Notes: generated by a model from the sequence alone, not told the origin. A DNA stretch of 64,000 bases from Sphingobacterium cellulitidis (GCA_002245855.1 NOUX01000001.1:186001-250000), one strand, 5' to 3'. Shown: positions 17,541 to 26,959, numbered from the stretch's first letter. A program made the numbers and translations.

Positions 17541-17846
17541 TAGATATGAGAAGTGAGATGTGAGTATTGTGATATTAAACGGGTTAAATTATCGCCAGAA
17601 ATTTCTCAAATCAAAAATAAACTTATGTGTTTTTTGTTTACTAGATATGAGAAGTGAGATGTGAGTATTGTGATATTAAACGGGTTAATTTTTCACCGGA
17701 AATTTCTCAAATCAAAAATAAACTGAAGTGTTTTTTTGTTTACTAGATATGAGAAGTGAGATGTGAGAATTGTGATATTAAACGGGTTAATTTTTCACCG
17801 GAAATTTCTCAAATCTCAAATCTAATATCTCACATCTAAATTCTAT
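17541..17846. repeat. Heptamer array, locus C, three copies of a 101-bp unit
   Basis: Copies start at 17541, 17642 and 17744. Each begins with heptamer runs (TAGATATGAGAAGTGAGATG) followed by a conserved non-heptamer block (GATATTAAACGGGTTAA ... AAATTTCTCAAATC). The last copy ends in complementary heptamers (CTCAAATCTAATATCTCACA). It fills the gap between the hydrolase terminator and the convergent rRNA methyltransferase gene. Confidence 0.9.
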
Positions 17847-17851
17847 TTAAA

Positions 17852-19036
17852 TCAGACTACTCTGACCAATAATCCTTTCAAGTATTCACCTTCAGGGAAA
17901 GAAGCTCGAACGGGATGATCTTCGGGTTGGCAGTATTGATAGATAAACTGAATTTCTTTTCCGGCATCCAATGCAGCCCAGGCAATCACTTGTTTAAAAG
18001 TTTCAATATCCATGGCTCCAGAACAGGAGAATGTTGCTAACAGTCCTCCGCTGTTGAGAAGCATTAATCCACGGCGGTTTAAATCTTTATACGCTCGAGA
18101 AGCTTTTTCTAGGGTTGCTCTTGATGGAGCATATTTTGGTGGATCCAGGACGATTAGGTCAAACTTCTCACCTTTTTCACCCAGCTCTCTCAAATACTTA
18201 TTGACATCCGATTGCACTGCAATATGTTTGCTGCTATCGAAGCCATTATTCTTCACATTGTTTTTAAGGGTTTCAATCGCCAAAGCAGAACTATCTACGG
18301 AGGTCACAGAAGATGCGCCCTCATGGAATGCATTCAATGTAAATCCTCCGGAATAACAGAAACAATCCAATACCGATTTTCCTTTGGCATATTTTGCTGT
18401 AATGGCTCTATTTTCTCTTTGATCACAATAGAATCCCGACTTCTGTCCTTCGGCGATATTAACCTGATAATGTATTCCATTCTCGATGACATCCACAAAG
18501 TCAGGCGGCATAATTCCGAATAATTTTCCATTGGTATCCGGCAAGCCTTCATATTCACGAGACTTTAAATCACTACGTTCATAAATTCCTTGTGGTTGTA
18601 ATAACTGCACTAACTGATCTACAATTATATCCTTCACTCTTTCGATACCCGCAGAATGCACCTGAACAGAGATAAAGTTAGCATATTTATCGGCGATTAA
18701 GCCAGGCAGGAAATCAGCTTCAGCGAAAATCAAACGGACCGTATTATTTTGCTCATTCAAGAGGAAGTTACGGTTATTAACGGCCTTGGTTACACGATTT
18801 CGCCACCATTGCTCATTAATTTCATTTCTAGGATCCCATTCCAATAGACGGACAGCAACCCTAGAGTTTCCGTTATAAATTCCGTAGGCAATAAACTCAT
18901 CTTCTATATTAAAAACAGAAACGATATCTCCATTTTGCGGTTTCCCCAGGGCAGCTGAGATTGCACCGGAAAAGACCCATGGATGTAATTGCCAAGCGGC
19001 TTTATCCTTTCCTTTGTTCAGGATTATTTTATTCAT
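17852..19036 (-). CDS. rlmI: 23S rRNA (cytosine-C5)-methyltransferase, RlmI family
   Basis: A class I SAM-dependent RNA methyltransferase. The N-terminal PUA-like domain (GKDKAAWQLHPWVFSGAI) binds RNA. A middle domain follows, then the Rossmann catalytic core: GKSVLDCFCYSGGFTLNAF (SAM motif I) and FDLIVLDPPKYAPS (motif IV). The 394 residues match E. coli RlmI (396), which methylates C1962. Specificity is assigned by family. It is monocistronic, with CAAAAATA at 19042-19049 as a possible minus-strand -7 box. Confidence 0.9.
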   Translation of the reverse strand: MNKIILNKGKDKAAWQLHPWVFSGAISAALGKPQNGDIVSVFNIEDEFIAYGIYNGNSRVAVRLLEWDPRNEINEQWWRNRVTKAVNNRNFLLNEQNNTVRLIFAEADFLPGLIADKYANFISVQVHSAGIERVKDIIVDQLVQLLQPQGIYERSDLKSREYEGLPDTNGKLFGIMPPDFVDVIENGIHYQVNIAEGQKSGFYCDQRENRAITAKYAKGKSVLDCFCYSGGFTLNAFHEGASSVTSVDSSALAIETLKNNVKNNGFDSSKHIAVQSDVNKYLRELGEKGEKFDLIVLDPPKYAPSRATLEKASRAYKDLNRRGLMLLNSGGLLATFSCSGAMDIETFKQVIAWAALDAGKEIQFIYQYCQPEDHPVRASFPEGEYLKGLLVRVV

Positions 19037-19208
19037 GACTGCAAAAATAAATAGAATTGAAAGAAATTAATTCATCATGGAATAAAAAACTTTGAATAAT
19101 ATCCTTCTTTTCTTGATTTTACTTCTACACTTTTCTTAATGTTGGATCATTTATTCTTTTTCAATAATTATTTTCATTAAATTCATATAACCATCTAATA
19201 AACAACTT

Positions 19209-20351
19209 ATGAAACTTTTCACTACCGTAGTCCTCTTTATTGCGGTTCTTCAATCCGTAGTGGCCCAAGAGATAAGCATCAAAGGAAGCATCAATAATCT
19301 TGACGATAGTATTCAGTATATCCACCTATCAAGTTTTAATGGTTTTCAAGTTCACAAATTGGAAAACAATACTTTTGAATTTAAGATACCTGGTGAATTG
19401 CCTAAGGATCAAGTTAACCATGCTTTCATTGTACTGAGCAAAAATGAATATAAGGATTCAGAGAGTTTGCAGACTGCTCTCAACGAACGAAAAGTTTTGA
19501 AAATGAGCAAGGATCCGATTCGGTTTATAGTAGATGCTGAGCAGATGATTCTTGAAGTTGACGGAAAAGAAAAAACTGCATTCATTGAAGGAAGTGAACT
19601 CAATAAGCAAAACTCAGAATTAAATGCAGCGAAAGCTCAAGTAACCAAAAGTTGGCAGGAAGGAAAATTGTCTTTCGATGATATGGTACAACAGAATTTT
19701 TCAGAATCCTTAAAAGTCCTACAAAACTATCCAAATTCATTACTGACCATAGAGTTCCTGAACAAAGCCTATCAAGATCCATTTATGGAAACAGCACTAA
19801 AAAATCTAAAACCTCAAAATATATATGCTGCCCAAATCTTGATTGCAGAAATAAAAGAGCAAGATCTTCCAAAAGAGCGGGTGAACGAGTTATGGGAAAA
19901 CTATAAAAAATTATATAAAAGCAATGATGAATTAGCTGAAATTCAATTTCCTGAAATCAAGCTAACAAGTTTAAATAATGACACCCTAAACATCAAGGAT
20001 CTCTATAAGCAAGCTGACTATATTGTCGTAGATATCTGGGCGACTTGGTGTGGGCCATGCCTCAAAGAACATCCAGAATATGAAAGGATTGCAGGTAAAA
20101 GCAAAAAGAACGTTAAATTTATTGGGCTTTCTATTGATGAAAAGCAAACAAATTGGACAAATCACTTAAAAGATCATCCAAAGAAGTATGAAAATTATTG
20201 GGTAGATAAAGAGGAAATTAAAGTGATGCATGATACTTTGGGAATTCAAAGTTATCCAACTTATCTGATCATCAACACAAAGACTGGGAATCTCGTTCAA
20301 ATGAAGTTTCCTATTGGAAGGCTGGAAGAATTCCTAGCAACATTGGATTAA
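19209..20351 (+). CDS. Exported TlpA-like thiol-disulfide oxidoreductase
   Basis: A 380-residue protein with a signal peptide (cleavage near VVAQE), an N-terminal beta-rich domain like DUF4369 (EISIKGSINNLDDSIQYIHL), a helical middle, and a C-terminal thioredoxin fold with the active site WATWCGPC (Cys281, Cys284). The cis-proline loop is seen in QSYPTYLI. Such Bacteroidota proteins act in the periplasm, reducing or exchanging disulfides, often for cytochrome c maturation or redox stress. No cytochrome genes are adjacent. Confidence 0.88.
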   Translation: MKLFTTVVLFIAVLQSVVAQEISIKGSINNLDDSIQYIHLSSFNGFQVHKLENNTFEFKIPGELPKDQVNHAFIVLSKNEYKDSESLQTALNERKVLKMSKDPIRFIVDAEQMILEVDGKEKTAFIEGSELNKQNSELNAAKAQVTKSWQEGKLSFDDMVQQNFSESLKVLQNYPNSLLTIEFLNKAYQDPFMETALKNLKPQNIYAAQILIAEIKEQDLPKERVNELWENYKKLYKSNDELAEIQFPEIKLTSLNNDTLNIKDLYKQADYIVVDIWATWCGPCLKEHPEYERIAGKSKKNVKFIGLSIDEKQTNWTNHLKDHPKKYENYWVDKEEIKVMHDTLGIQSYPTYLIINTKTGNLVQMKFPIGRLEEFLATLD

Positions 20352-20365
20352 AATTCTCAGATAAT

Positions 20366-20409
20366 AAAAAAGGATCAAATACGATTTTACTCGTATTGAT
20401 CCTTTTTTT
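20366..20409. terminator. Bidirectional terminator between the TlpA-like gene and thrC
   Basis: AAAAAAGGATCAAATACGA and its complement TCGTATTGATCCTTTTTT enclose a short loop. A and T tracts on both sides let it stop transcription from both converging units. Confidence 0.9.
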
Positions 20410-20423
20410 ATTTATAGTAGTTT

Positions 20424-21731
20424 TTAATTGTTCTCAATCAAATAAGCTTTGAAAGCGTTGTAATCAACTTTTAATTCTTCAGCTAACTTTGGTTTGCCTT
20501 GGAGCTTCTCTGCTCCTGCTGGAAGTTTCACTTCTTTATAAACTTCCTCTGAAATCGCTTCTGGGAATTTGCATGGATGTGCCGTGGATAGGAACACTGA
20601 GGCATATTCACCAGGATGGTCTTTTCTGTAAGCTTTGGAGGCAAGATATGCAATTGATGTATGAGGACAAGCCACATATTTGAACTGCTCATACAGCTCA
20701 TCCATTCCCTTTTTCGTTTCTTCATCATTGTAGGTGTATGAACTGATCATTCCCTGCAATTCGGAAAGGTTATTATGGAAAAGGTCTTGAATCCGCACCC
20801 AGTTGCTTGGGTTTCCAACATCCATTGCATTTGCCAGAGTTTGTACAGAAGCCTTAGGCTCATACAGTCCTGAATTTAAGAAACGTGGTACCGTATCATT
20901 AACATTGGTTCCAGCGACAAAATGCGAAACGGGCAAGCCCATTTTATAAGCTAATAAGCCCGCACCAATATTTCCAAAGTTTCCACTTGGCACAGTGAAT
21001 ACGACTTCATTCATTCCTTGCGATTTCAATTGAGCATAGGCCCAGAAGTAATAGAAGGTCTGCGGTATTAATCTTGCGATATTGATTGAATTTGCAGAGG
21101 TTAATCTCAATTTCTGATTCAAATCAGGATCGTTGAATGCTTGTTTGACCAAAGCTTGGCAATCATCAAACGTTCCTTCCACTTCCAAGGCTCTGATGTT
21201 TTGTCCATTAGTAGTCAATTGTTCTTCCTGAACCTTGGATACTTTACCTTTAGGGTATAGGATTGTCACTCTCGTGCCTTCAACGCCAAGGAAACCTAAG
21301 GCCACCGCCCCACCAGTATCACCTGAAGTAGCCACCAAAACATCTAATAACTGATCGCCTTGTTTCGAGAAATAGCCCATAACCCGGCTCATAAATCTTG
21401 CACCGAAATCCTTAAATGCATAGGAAGGTCCATGGAAAAGTTCTAAAACTGCAGTTTCAGGACTAAGGAATCTCAATGGTGCATCAAAATTAATCGCATC
21501 CTCGATGATAGCTTTCAGGTCTTTCTCAGGGATATCGTCGCCAATAATGGCATTCGCAATTTGGAAAGCAATTTCCTGAAATGAATATTGCTGAATATTT
21601 TTTATGAAATATGGATCTAAAGAGGGGATATTTTCAGGCATATAAAGTCCTTTGTCCTGAGGCAGAGAATTGAAAACGGCCTCTTGGAAGGATACTCTTA
21701 GATTTTTATTGTTTGTACTATAAAATTGCAT
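20424..21731 (-). CDS. thrC: Threonine synthase
   Basis: Converts O-phosphohomoserine to threonine; a PLP enzyme of fold type II. The PLP-binding lysine is in SYAFKDFGARFMSR, and the phosphate-binding loop is in VATSGDTGGAVALGFL. 435 residues, the ThrC length of E. coli-like enzymes. It is the last gene of the thrA-thrB-thrC operon, 16 bp after thrB, and ends at a bidirectional terminator. Confidence 0.97.
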   Translation of the reverse strand: MQFYSTNNKNLRVSFQEAVFNSLPQDKGLYMPENIPSLDPYFIKNIQQYSFQEIAFQIANAIIGDDIPEKDLKAIIEDAINFDAPLRFLSPETAVLELFHGPSYAFKDFGARFMSRVMGYFSKQGDQLLDVLVATSGDTGGAVALGFLGVEGTRVTILYPKGKVSKVQEEQLTTNGQNIRALEVEGTFDDCQALVKQAFNDPDLNQKLRLTSANSINIARLIPQTFYYFWAYAQLKSQGMNEVVFTVPSGNFGNIGAGLLAYKMGLPVSHFVAGTNVNDTVPRFLNSGLYEPKASVQTLANAMDVGNPSNWVRIQDLFHNNLSELQGMISSYTYNDEETKKGMDELYEQFKYVACPHTSIAYLASKAYRKDHPGEYASVFLSTAHPCKFPEAISEEVYKEVKLPAGAEKLQGKPKLAEELKVDYNAFKAYLIENN

Positions 21732-21747
21732 GGTAATAAGTTTAGAT

Positions 21748-22740
21748 TTAAGAAAGAATTTTTGGTCCTTCAGCGTTTACAGCAGATACAAACTGTAAAC
21801 TTTCAATTCCATTCGCTGTTAAATGTTCCTGAATACGGTTCACTGCCAATTGCGCAGCCTCAGCACCTTTGCTGATTGCAACTACAGATGGTCCCGATCC
21901 GGAGATACCAAAGCTCAAAGCTCCAGCTTCCATAGCGATTCGTTTCATTTCATAGAATTCCGGGATCAATATTGCTCTGGTTGGTTCAATCAACACATCG
22001 TGCATGCTTCGACCAATTAGATCATAATCACTTCTATATAAGCCCGCAACCAATCCTGCGATATTTCCCCATTGATTGACAGCATCTTTTAATGATACTT
22101 TCTCTTTGATCAACTGCCTGGCATCCCTTGTCGGAACATCCACTTGCGGAAACACGATTCCGGCAACTAAATCTTCAGGAACGGGCAAACTGATGATATC
22201 CAAAGGTTCGTATCCACGAATCAAGGTGATACCACCCATCAATGCCGGAGCGACATTATCAGCATGTCCATGGCCACAAGCCAATCTTTCTCCTTCCACA
22301 CAAAATGGCATAAGTTCGTTTTTGGTCAATGGGTTTCCTAGCAAAGCATTGATGGCAAATAATCCGGCAACCGTACTCGCGGAACTGGAACCTAATCCAC
22401 TACCAATTGGCATGTGTTTGATTAAATCGATTTCAACTCCTATTTCATTTTCAATCCCTAGGTGATTCAAAAGCATTTTTACACAAGCACTCACTGTATT
22501 TTTATCAGGATCTAATGGCAAACGGCCATCGTCTCCTTTGATCGAGCGGATTCTAACCCCTACCTCTTCCACCTGATGCATGAATACCTCATCGCCAGGT
22601 TTTTCAACTGCAAAACCCAAAATATCGAAGCCACAAATCATATTTGCCACTGTTGCAGGTGCAAAAACTCGTACTTCTTTTAACCAGTTATCTGGATTCA
22701 ATGTATTTTCCTTTTTTATTAATTGTTCAGGATTTGACAT
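21748..22740 (-). CDS. thrB: Homoserine kinase
   Basis: A GHMP-family kinase that phosphorylates homoserine. The ATP-binding GHMP motif is PIGSGLGSSSASTVAG; the N-terminus VFAPATVANMICGFDILGFAV is the conserved first strand; GALSFGISGSGPSVVAI is motif 3. The 330 residues include a short N-terminal extension of about 20 residues. It lies 24 bp after thrA and 16 bp before thrC. Confidence 0.97.
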   Translation of the reverse strand: MSNPEQLIKKENTLNPDNWLKEVRVFAPATVANMICGFDILGFAVEKPGDEVFMHQVEEVGVRIRSIKGDDGRLPLDPDKNTVSACVKMLLNHLGIENEIGVEIDLIKHMPIGSGLGSSSASTVAGLFAINALLGNPLTKNELMPFCVEGERLACGHGHADNVAPALMGGITLIRGYEPLDIISLPVPEDLVAGIVFPQVDVPTRDARQLIKEKVSLKDAVNQWGNIAGLVAGLYRSDYDLIGRSMHDVLIEPTRAILIPEFYEMKRIAMEAGALSFGISGSGPSVVAISKGAEAAQLAVNRIQEHLTANGIESLQFVSAVNAEGPKILS

Positions 22741-22764
22741 GTTCTTAGTTTTTATGATTTTGAA

Positions 22765-25212
22765 TTATGCACCTACGTTGACTAAATCGGCAAATACACC
22801 AGCTGCTGTCACCTCTGCTCCTGCGCCAGGTCCTTTCACCACCAATGGTCTTTCCTTATAACGTTCTGTAGTAAATGAGATAATATTGTCACTACCAGAT
22901 AGGGCATAAAAAGGATGACTCTCATCGACCATCTGTAAGCTGATGGCAACTTTACCATTCTCCAGGGTTCCGATATAACGAATTACCTTTCCTTGCTGCT
23001 CTGCTTCTTGCTTGATGTTATTGAAGAAATCATCCGCTTTCAACAATTCTGCATAGAACTCATCCACAGAAGAAGCTTTCAAGCAACTCTCAGGGAGGAT
23101 ATTTCCTAACTGTACATCCGAAGACTCAATTGGATAACCAGCATCACGACCCAGAATCAACATCTTTCTCATGAAATCAATTCCACCAAGGTCATCACGT
23201 GGGTCCGGTTCAGTGTATCCCAGTTCCTGTGCTTTTTTCACCACATCGTAGAAGGATGCATCCCCTTTAAAGTTATTAAAGATATAAGAGATTGTTCCTG
23301 AAAGAATTGCTTCAATTTTCAATAATTGGTCACCACTCATCATCAGGTCTTTCAAGACACGAACGATCGGTAAGCCTGCACCAACATTAGTTTCATAGAA
23401 GAAATCAACGCCATGTTTGCGGGCTGTTTCATGGAGTAATTTGTATTGTGCATATTCTCCAGAATTGGCGATCTTATTACAGGTTACAACTGAAATATTG
23501 GATTTAAATATATTCTCATAATAAGTTGCCGGGAGCTTGCTTGCTGTATTATCGATAAATATGCAGTTAGGCAAGTTCATTTCCTGCATTTTTGAGATAA
23601 AGGTTGCTAAGTCAGCTACCTCTCCATTTGCATCCATTTCTGCTTGCCAGTTGCCTAAATCAACCCCATCAGCATTGAAATACATGCGTCTAGAATTTGA
23701 AATACCCACAACTTTAATCTCAACATCATTTTGATCTTCAAGGAAGGAATGTTGTTTATGTAATTGACTGAACAAGGTAGAGCCAATATTTCCAGTCCCT
23801 ATATTAAATACATGCAGCGTCTTTTTCAACTCTGCGAAGAAAGCATCATGCACTGCGTTTAGAGCTTTTGATAAATCTTCCTTATTGATAATAACAGAGA
23901 TATTAAATTCAGAGGAGCCCTGAGCTATTGCACGGACATTGATACCATTTCTACCTAAAGCATGAAATAATTTACCTGACATCCCTGGAGTACGCTTCAT
24001 ATTCTCTCCTACGATTGCCAAGATGGATAAGTTATCCTCCACCACAGGCATAGCGAGTTTATTAGCCAGTAGCTCCAATTCAAACTCATTCTGGATTAGA
24101 TTAACTGCTTTTTGAGAATCACTTGGATTTACCGCAAAGGTGATGCTATGTTCAGAGGAAGACTGCGTAATCAAGATCACATTGATCTGCTCTCTCGCCA
24201 ACAAGGTAAATAACCTACCGCTGAAGCCTGATTTACCAACCATTCCACTACCTGTCAGATTGATAACTGAAACATCAGAGATAGAAGATATCCCCTTGAT
24301 TGGAAATGCTGCCTTTCCTGTTTCAAATTGAATAACCGTTCCTGGAAACTTTGGTTGGAAGGTATTACGGATAACAATTGGGATTTTCTTCATGAAGGCT
24401 GGAACCATTGTCGGAGGATAAATCACCTTCGCCCCAAAATAGGATAGTTCCATTGCCTCTGTATAAGATAAAACTGGCAATGAGAATGCTTTTTTAACAA
24501 TACGAGGATCCGCAGTCAACATTCCATTTACGTCAGTCCATATTTCGATGGCGGAAGCATTGAGCACCGAACCGAAAATAGCCGCTGTATAGTCTGATCC
24601 CCCACGGCCTAATGTTGTAATTCTACCTTTCTCATTCGAACCGATAAATCCAGTTACAAATAGGAGTTTATCAGCATGGGTTTGAGCAAGGGCTTGAATT
24701 AATTGAGTTGTTAAGGGTTCATTTAGATGAGCATTTCCAAAGTTGGAGTCTGTTTTTACATAATGCGAAGCATTAATATATTCAGCTTCAGGAACTTCTT
24801 GTTCCATGATTTTAGCAACCAAATAATTACTGCAACGCTCGCCATAGGAAATGATCAGGTCTTTGCTTTGATTGCTTAACTCTTTGAGAGCTGCTACACC
24901 TTGTAAAAGATCTTCAAGTTCATTGACCAATAATTTAAGTCTGGTCAATACTGGGTTTTGGAATTTTACAGCGATTAATTTCTTAACGACTTCAAAATGT
25001 TTTTCTTCCAACACCTTCAGATCCTCTATGAAGGACTTGCCTTCAGAAGCATCTTCGGCCATTTTTGTCAATAGGTTGGTGATTCCTGACATGGCTGATA
25101 AAACAACCAATGGTTTTTCTCCGGCTTCGAAGGATTCTTTAACGATTGCCAATACGGCTTTGATACTTTCTACGGAACCTACGGATGTTCCGCCAAATTT
25201 TAGGATTTTCAT
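22765..25212 (-). CDS. thrA: Bifunctional aspartokinase / homoserine dehydrogenase I
   Basis: Catalyses the first and third steps from aspartate to threonine. The aspartokinase domain opens with KFGGTSVGS and includes TTLGRGGSDYTAA. Two ACT-type regulatory segments follow (about 310-460), where threonine feedback is expected. The homoserine dehydrogenase domain starts at FNIGTGNIGSTLF (NAD(P)-binding) and includes ETNVGAGLPIV and LSGTISYIFN. The 815 residues match E. coli ThrA. It is preceded by an Ile/Thr-coded leader peptide and an attenuator, so transcription should answer to threonine and isoleucine supply. Confidence 0.98.
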   Translation of the reverse strand: MKILKFGGTSVGSVESIKAVLAIVKESFEAGEKPLVVLSAMSGITNLLTKMAEDASEGKSFIEDLKVLEEKHFEVVKKLIAVKFQNPVLTRLKLLVNELEDLLQGVAALKELSNQSKDLIISYGERCSNYLVAKIMEQEVPEAEYINASHYVKTDSNFGNAHLNEPLTTQLIQALAQTHADKLLFVTGFIGSNEKGRITTLGRGGSDYTAAIFGSVLNASAIEIWTDVNGMLTADPRIVKKAFSLPVLSYTEAMELSYFGAKVIYPPTMVPAFMKKIPIVIRNTFQPKFPGTVIQFETGKAAFPIKGISSISDVSVINLTGSGMVGKSGFSGRLFTLLAREQINVILITQSSSEHSITFAVNPSDSQKAVNLIQNEFELELLANKLAMPVVEDNLSILAIVGENMKRTPGMSGKLFHALGRNGINVRAIAQGSSEFNISVIINKEDLSKALNAVHDAFFAELKKTLHVFNIGTGNIGSTLFSQLHKQHSFLEDQNDVEIKVVGISNSRRMYFNADGVDLGNWQAEMDANGEVADLATFISKMQEMNLPNCIFIDNTASKLPATYYENIFKSNISVVTCNKIANSGEYAQYKLLHETARKHGVDFFYETNVGAGLPIVRVLKDLMMSGDQLLKIEAILSGTISYIFNNFKGDASFYDVVKKAQELGYTEPDPRDDLGGIDFMRKMLILGRDAGYPIESSDVQLGNILPESCLKASSVDEFYAELLKADDFFNNIKQEAEQQGKVIRYIGTLENGKVAISLQMVDESHPFYALSGSDNIISFTTERYKERPLVVKGPGAGAEVTAAGVFADLVNVGA

Positions 25213-25255
25213 GCTTTAGTTGCTCTGATTATTTACTGTTTTGTTTGTTTTAAAA

Positions 25256-25390
25256 ATAAAAAAAGCCCTCCTCAAAATGAGGAAGGCTTCTAATATCTGT
25301 ACTATTTACTATACAATAGAGTCACTTCCTCCTGGCTTCTCCCCCGGTGGTAATGATAATTGTAATAATAATAGATGCGTTTAACATTAA
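25256..25390 (-). promoter_or_regulatory. thr operon attenuator (leader, antiterminator, terminator)
   Basis: On the minus strand a leader-peptide gene is followed by an 11-bp terminator stem (AAGCCTTCCTC-ATTTT-GAGGAGGGCTT, one G-U pair) and TTTTTTT. The end of the leader ORF, GGAGGAAG (25332-25325), is complementary over seven bases to CTTCCTC in the terminator's 5' arm (25285-25279). Pairing there would prevent the terminator. A ribosome stalled at the Ile/Thr codons leaves this segment free (operon on); one reaching the stop covers it (operon off). This is the classical enterobacterial logic read directly from the sequence. Confidence 0.88.
25322..25387 (-). CDS. thrL: Threonine operon leader peptide
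   Basis: A 21-residue frame starting at ATG 25387, with an Ile/Thr-rich centre (SIIITIIITTGG) and a charged tail (EARRK). Nine of the residues at positions 6-14 are Ile or Thr, the two end products of the pathway that control this operon in enteric bacteria. It resembles E. coli ThrL (TTITTTITITTG) in composition and in the following TG/TGG turn. Its stop codon is 35 bases before the terminator stem. TATATTTG at 25415-25408 would start the transcript about 15 bases before the ATG. Confidence 0.85.
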   Translation of the reverse strand: MLNASIIITIIITTGGEARRK

Positions 25391-25407
25391 TTTTGCTTTT
25401 GTTTTTC

Positions 25408-25415
25408 CAAATATA
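25408..25415 (-). promoter_or_regulatory. -7 box of the thr operon
   Basis: TATATTTG on the minus strand, about 20 bases before the leader-peptide ATG; no clear -33 TTG. Confidence 0.5.
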
Positions 25416-25592
25416 TTATTAAATTTTAGATAATCAGATAGTTTTATTAAAAAAATTAAAAAAAACATTAAAACAGGTGATTTATTAGAATAGGGCAAGT
25501 TTTTGAGCGTTTTTCGATAAATAGAATGTTGAACATCGAAAAAATGCAAATGTTAAAAGTGTTAAAACTTTGTTAAATTTCTTTAAGAATGT

Positions 25593-25623
25593 TTTGATTT
25601 CTATACAGTATGTATTAGATTTG
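25593..25623 (+). promoter_or_regulatory. Promoter of the NlpC/P60 gene
   Basis: TTTG (25593-25596), a 19-bp spacer and TAGATTTG (25616-25623) fit the consensus exactly. Confidence 0.6.
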
Positions 25624-25696
25624 CTTCAGCTCGTTTGAAAAATTACAAAAAAATGAAGATTTCAGAGAGCTTATGGTTGTATAAATTAGCGATTTA

Positions 25697-26272
25697 ATGA
25701 AAACAAAGAAACTAGTGGCAGTGATGCTATTCATAGGCTTATGTCTATTCTCGCAGGCTCAAACCAGCCAAAAATCCTCCGACCCTGATAACCTAGCAAA
25801 AGAATACTTCTCTCAAATAATGGGCGTTGCATCAAACGCTACTACGAACACAAAACTTTATCAATTTGTTTACGAATGGTTAGGAACTCCATACCGTTTG
25901 GGTGGTGATTCTAAAAGAGGTATTGACTGTTCAAAATTCTCTTTAGCAGTTTACGAGAATGTGTTCAACACAACAATCGGTTATAATAGCCGTAATCAGT
26001 ATTCCAATGTAACTCCGGTTCGCAAGAATGATTTACAAGCGGGAGATCTAGTTTTCTTTAAAATTAGAAGTAGAAGTATTACACATGTTGGAGTTTATTT
26101 AGGAGACGATAAATTTGCACATGCCTCTTCAAGTAAAGGTGTGATGGTAAGTAACCTTAATGAAGCTTACTGGAAGAGATATTATTACAATGGTGGCCGT
26201 CCTAAATTAGAGGATAACGAGCGTATCATGACCGCTGATGCTAATCCTACTGGCAAAAGCAATCTTCACTAG
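25697..26272 (+). CDS. NlpC/P60-family cell-wall endopeptidase
   Basis: An exported peptidase that cuts peptide stems of peptidoglycan. Signal peptide to about residue 21 (LCLFSQAQT). The NlpC/P60 core spans about 55-170: catalytic Cys78 in GIDCSKFS, His130 in ITHVGVYLG, and a third polar residue His142 in FAHASS. YEWLGTPYRLGGDSKRG is the family's entry motif. 191 residues, a single domain with no LysM or SH3 binding module. It has its own promoter and terminator. Confidence 0.93.
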   Translation: MKTKKLVAVMLFIGLCLFSQAQTSQKSSDPDNLAKEYFSQIMGVASNATTNTKLYQFVYEWLGTPYRLGGDSKRGIDCSKFSLAVYENVFNTTIGYNSRNQYSNVTPVRKNDLQAGDLVFFKIRSRSITHVGVYLGDDKFAHASSSKGVMVSNLNEAYWKRYYYNGGRPKLEDNERIMTADANPTGKSNLH

Positions 26273-26294
26273 ATCAAACAAAAAATATAATATT

Positions 26295-26333
26295 AAATAA
26301 AGTCCGAAAGTCATGCTTTCGGACTTTATTTTT
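26295..26333 (+). terminator. Terminator after the NlpC/P60 gene
   Basis: AAATAAAGTCCGAAAG-TCATG-CTTTCGGACTTTATTTT. Confidence 0.9.
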
Positions 26334-26443
26334 TAAAATTTTATTAAATTTACCCCTATCAAAAGCATTCATGTACTAATTGTATTTTACAATCTAGTCT
26401 ACACATGAATTCCTTTTATAAGACACGAATAGAAAAAGCAACA

Positions 26444-26959
26444 ATGTCATCAAAGAAAACACTTATTCTCAATAAAGAGCAGATTCACCAAAAGTCAAAG
26501 CGTATTGCTTACCAAATCATAGAAGACAATTTTGATGAATCTTCCATTGTTCTTGTTGGACTTGCGGACCGTGGTTATGTGTTTGCGGAACGCCTACAAA
26601 AGTTATTAAAGGAAATTGCTCCGGAAAAAAACTATGAGCTGATCAAAGTAACTGTTCAAAAGACAAAGCGTAGCTTGGAAGCTATTACTGATGTTCCTGT
26701 GGAAACTGCCAAGAATAAGGTAATCATTCTAATAGATGATGTTTTAAACAGCGGTAGGACCTTAGCTTACGGTTTGGGGGTCTTTCTTAACGTTCCATTA
26801 AAACGAATGCGTACAGCCGTTCTAATTGACCGTAGCCACCATCAATTCCCGGTATTCAGTGATTACTATGGATTAAAACTTTCAACGATCCTCAAAGAAC
26901 ATGTAGAGGTTGTTTTAGAAGAATTCGATAAACAAGAAGATGCGGCATATTTATCATAG
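26444..26959 (+). CDS. Phosphoribosyltransferase, PyrR-like
   Basis: A type I phosphoribosyltransferase of about 171 residues from ATG 26444; an upstream ATG at 26405 would add 13 residues. The PRPP-binding loop VIILIDDVLNSGRTLAYG lies at about residues 93-110. The hood and flanking sequence (LIDRSHHQFPVFSDYYGLKL) resemble PyrR/uracil phosphoribosyltransferases (DRGHRELPIRADYVGK). No pyrimidine genes or PyrR binding site are adjacent, so a regulatory role is not supported. Substrate base not determined. Confidence 0.8.
   Translation: MSSKKTLILNKEQIHQKSKRIAYQIIEDNFDESSIVLVGLADRGYVFAERLQKLLKEIAPEKNYELIKVTVQKTKRSLEAITDVPVETAKNKVIILIDDVLNSGRTLAYGLGVFLNVPLKRMRTAVLIDRSHHQFPVFSDYYGLKLSTILKEHVEVVLEEFDKQEDAAYLS

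Noticed and set aside
25388..25549. Long form of the leader peptide extending upstream to 25549
   Set aside because: The extension covers the -7 box and promoter region and has no conserved character; the short ATG at 25387 fits the attenuator geometry.
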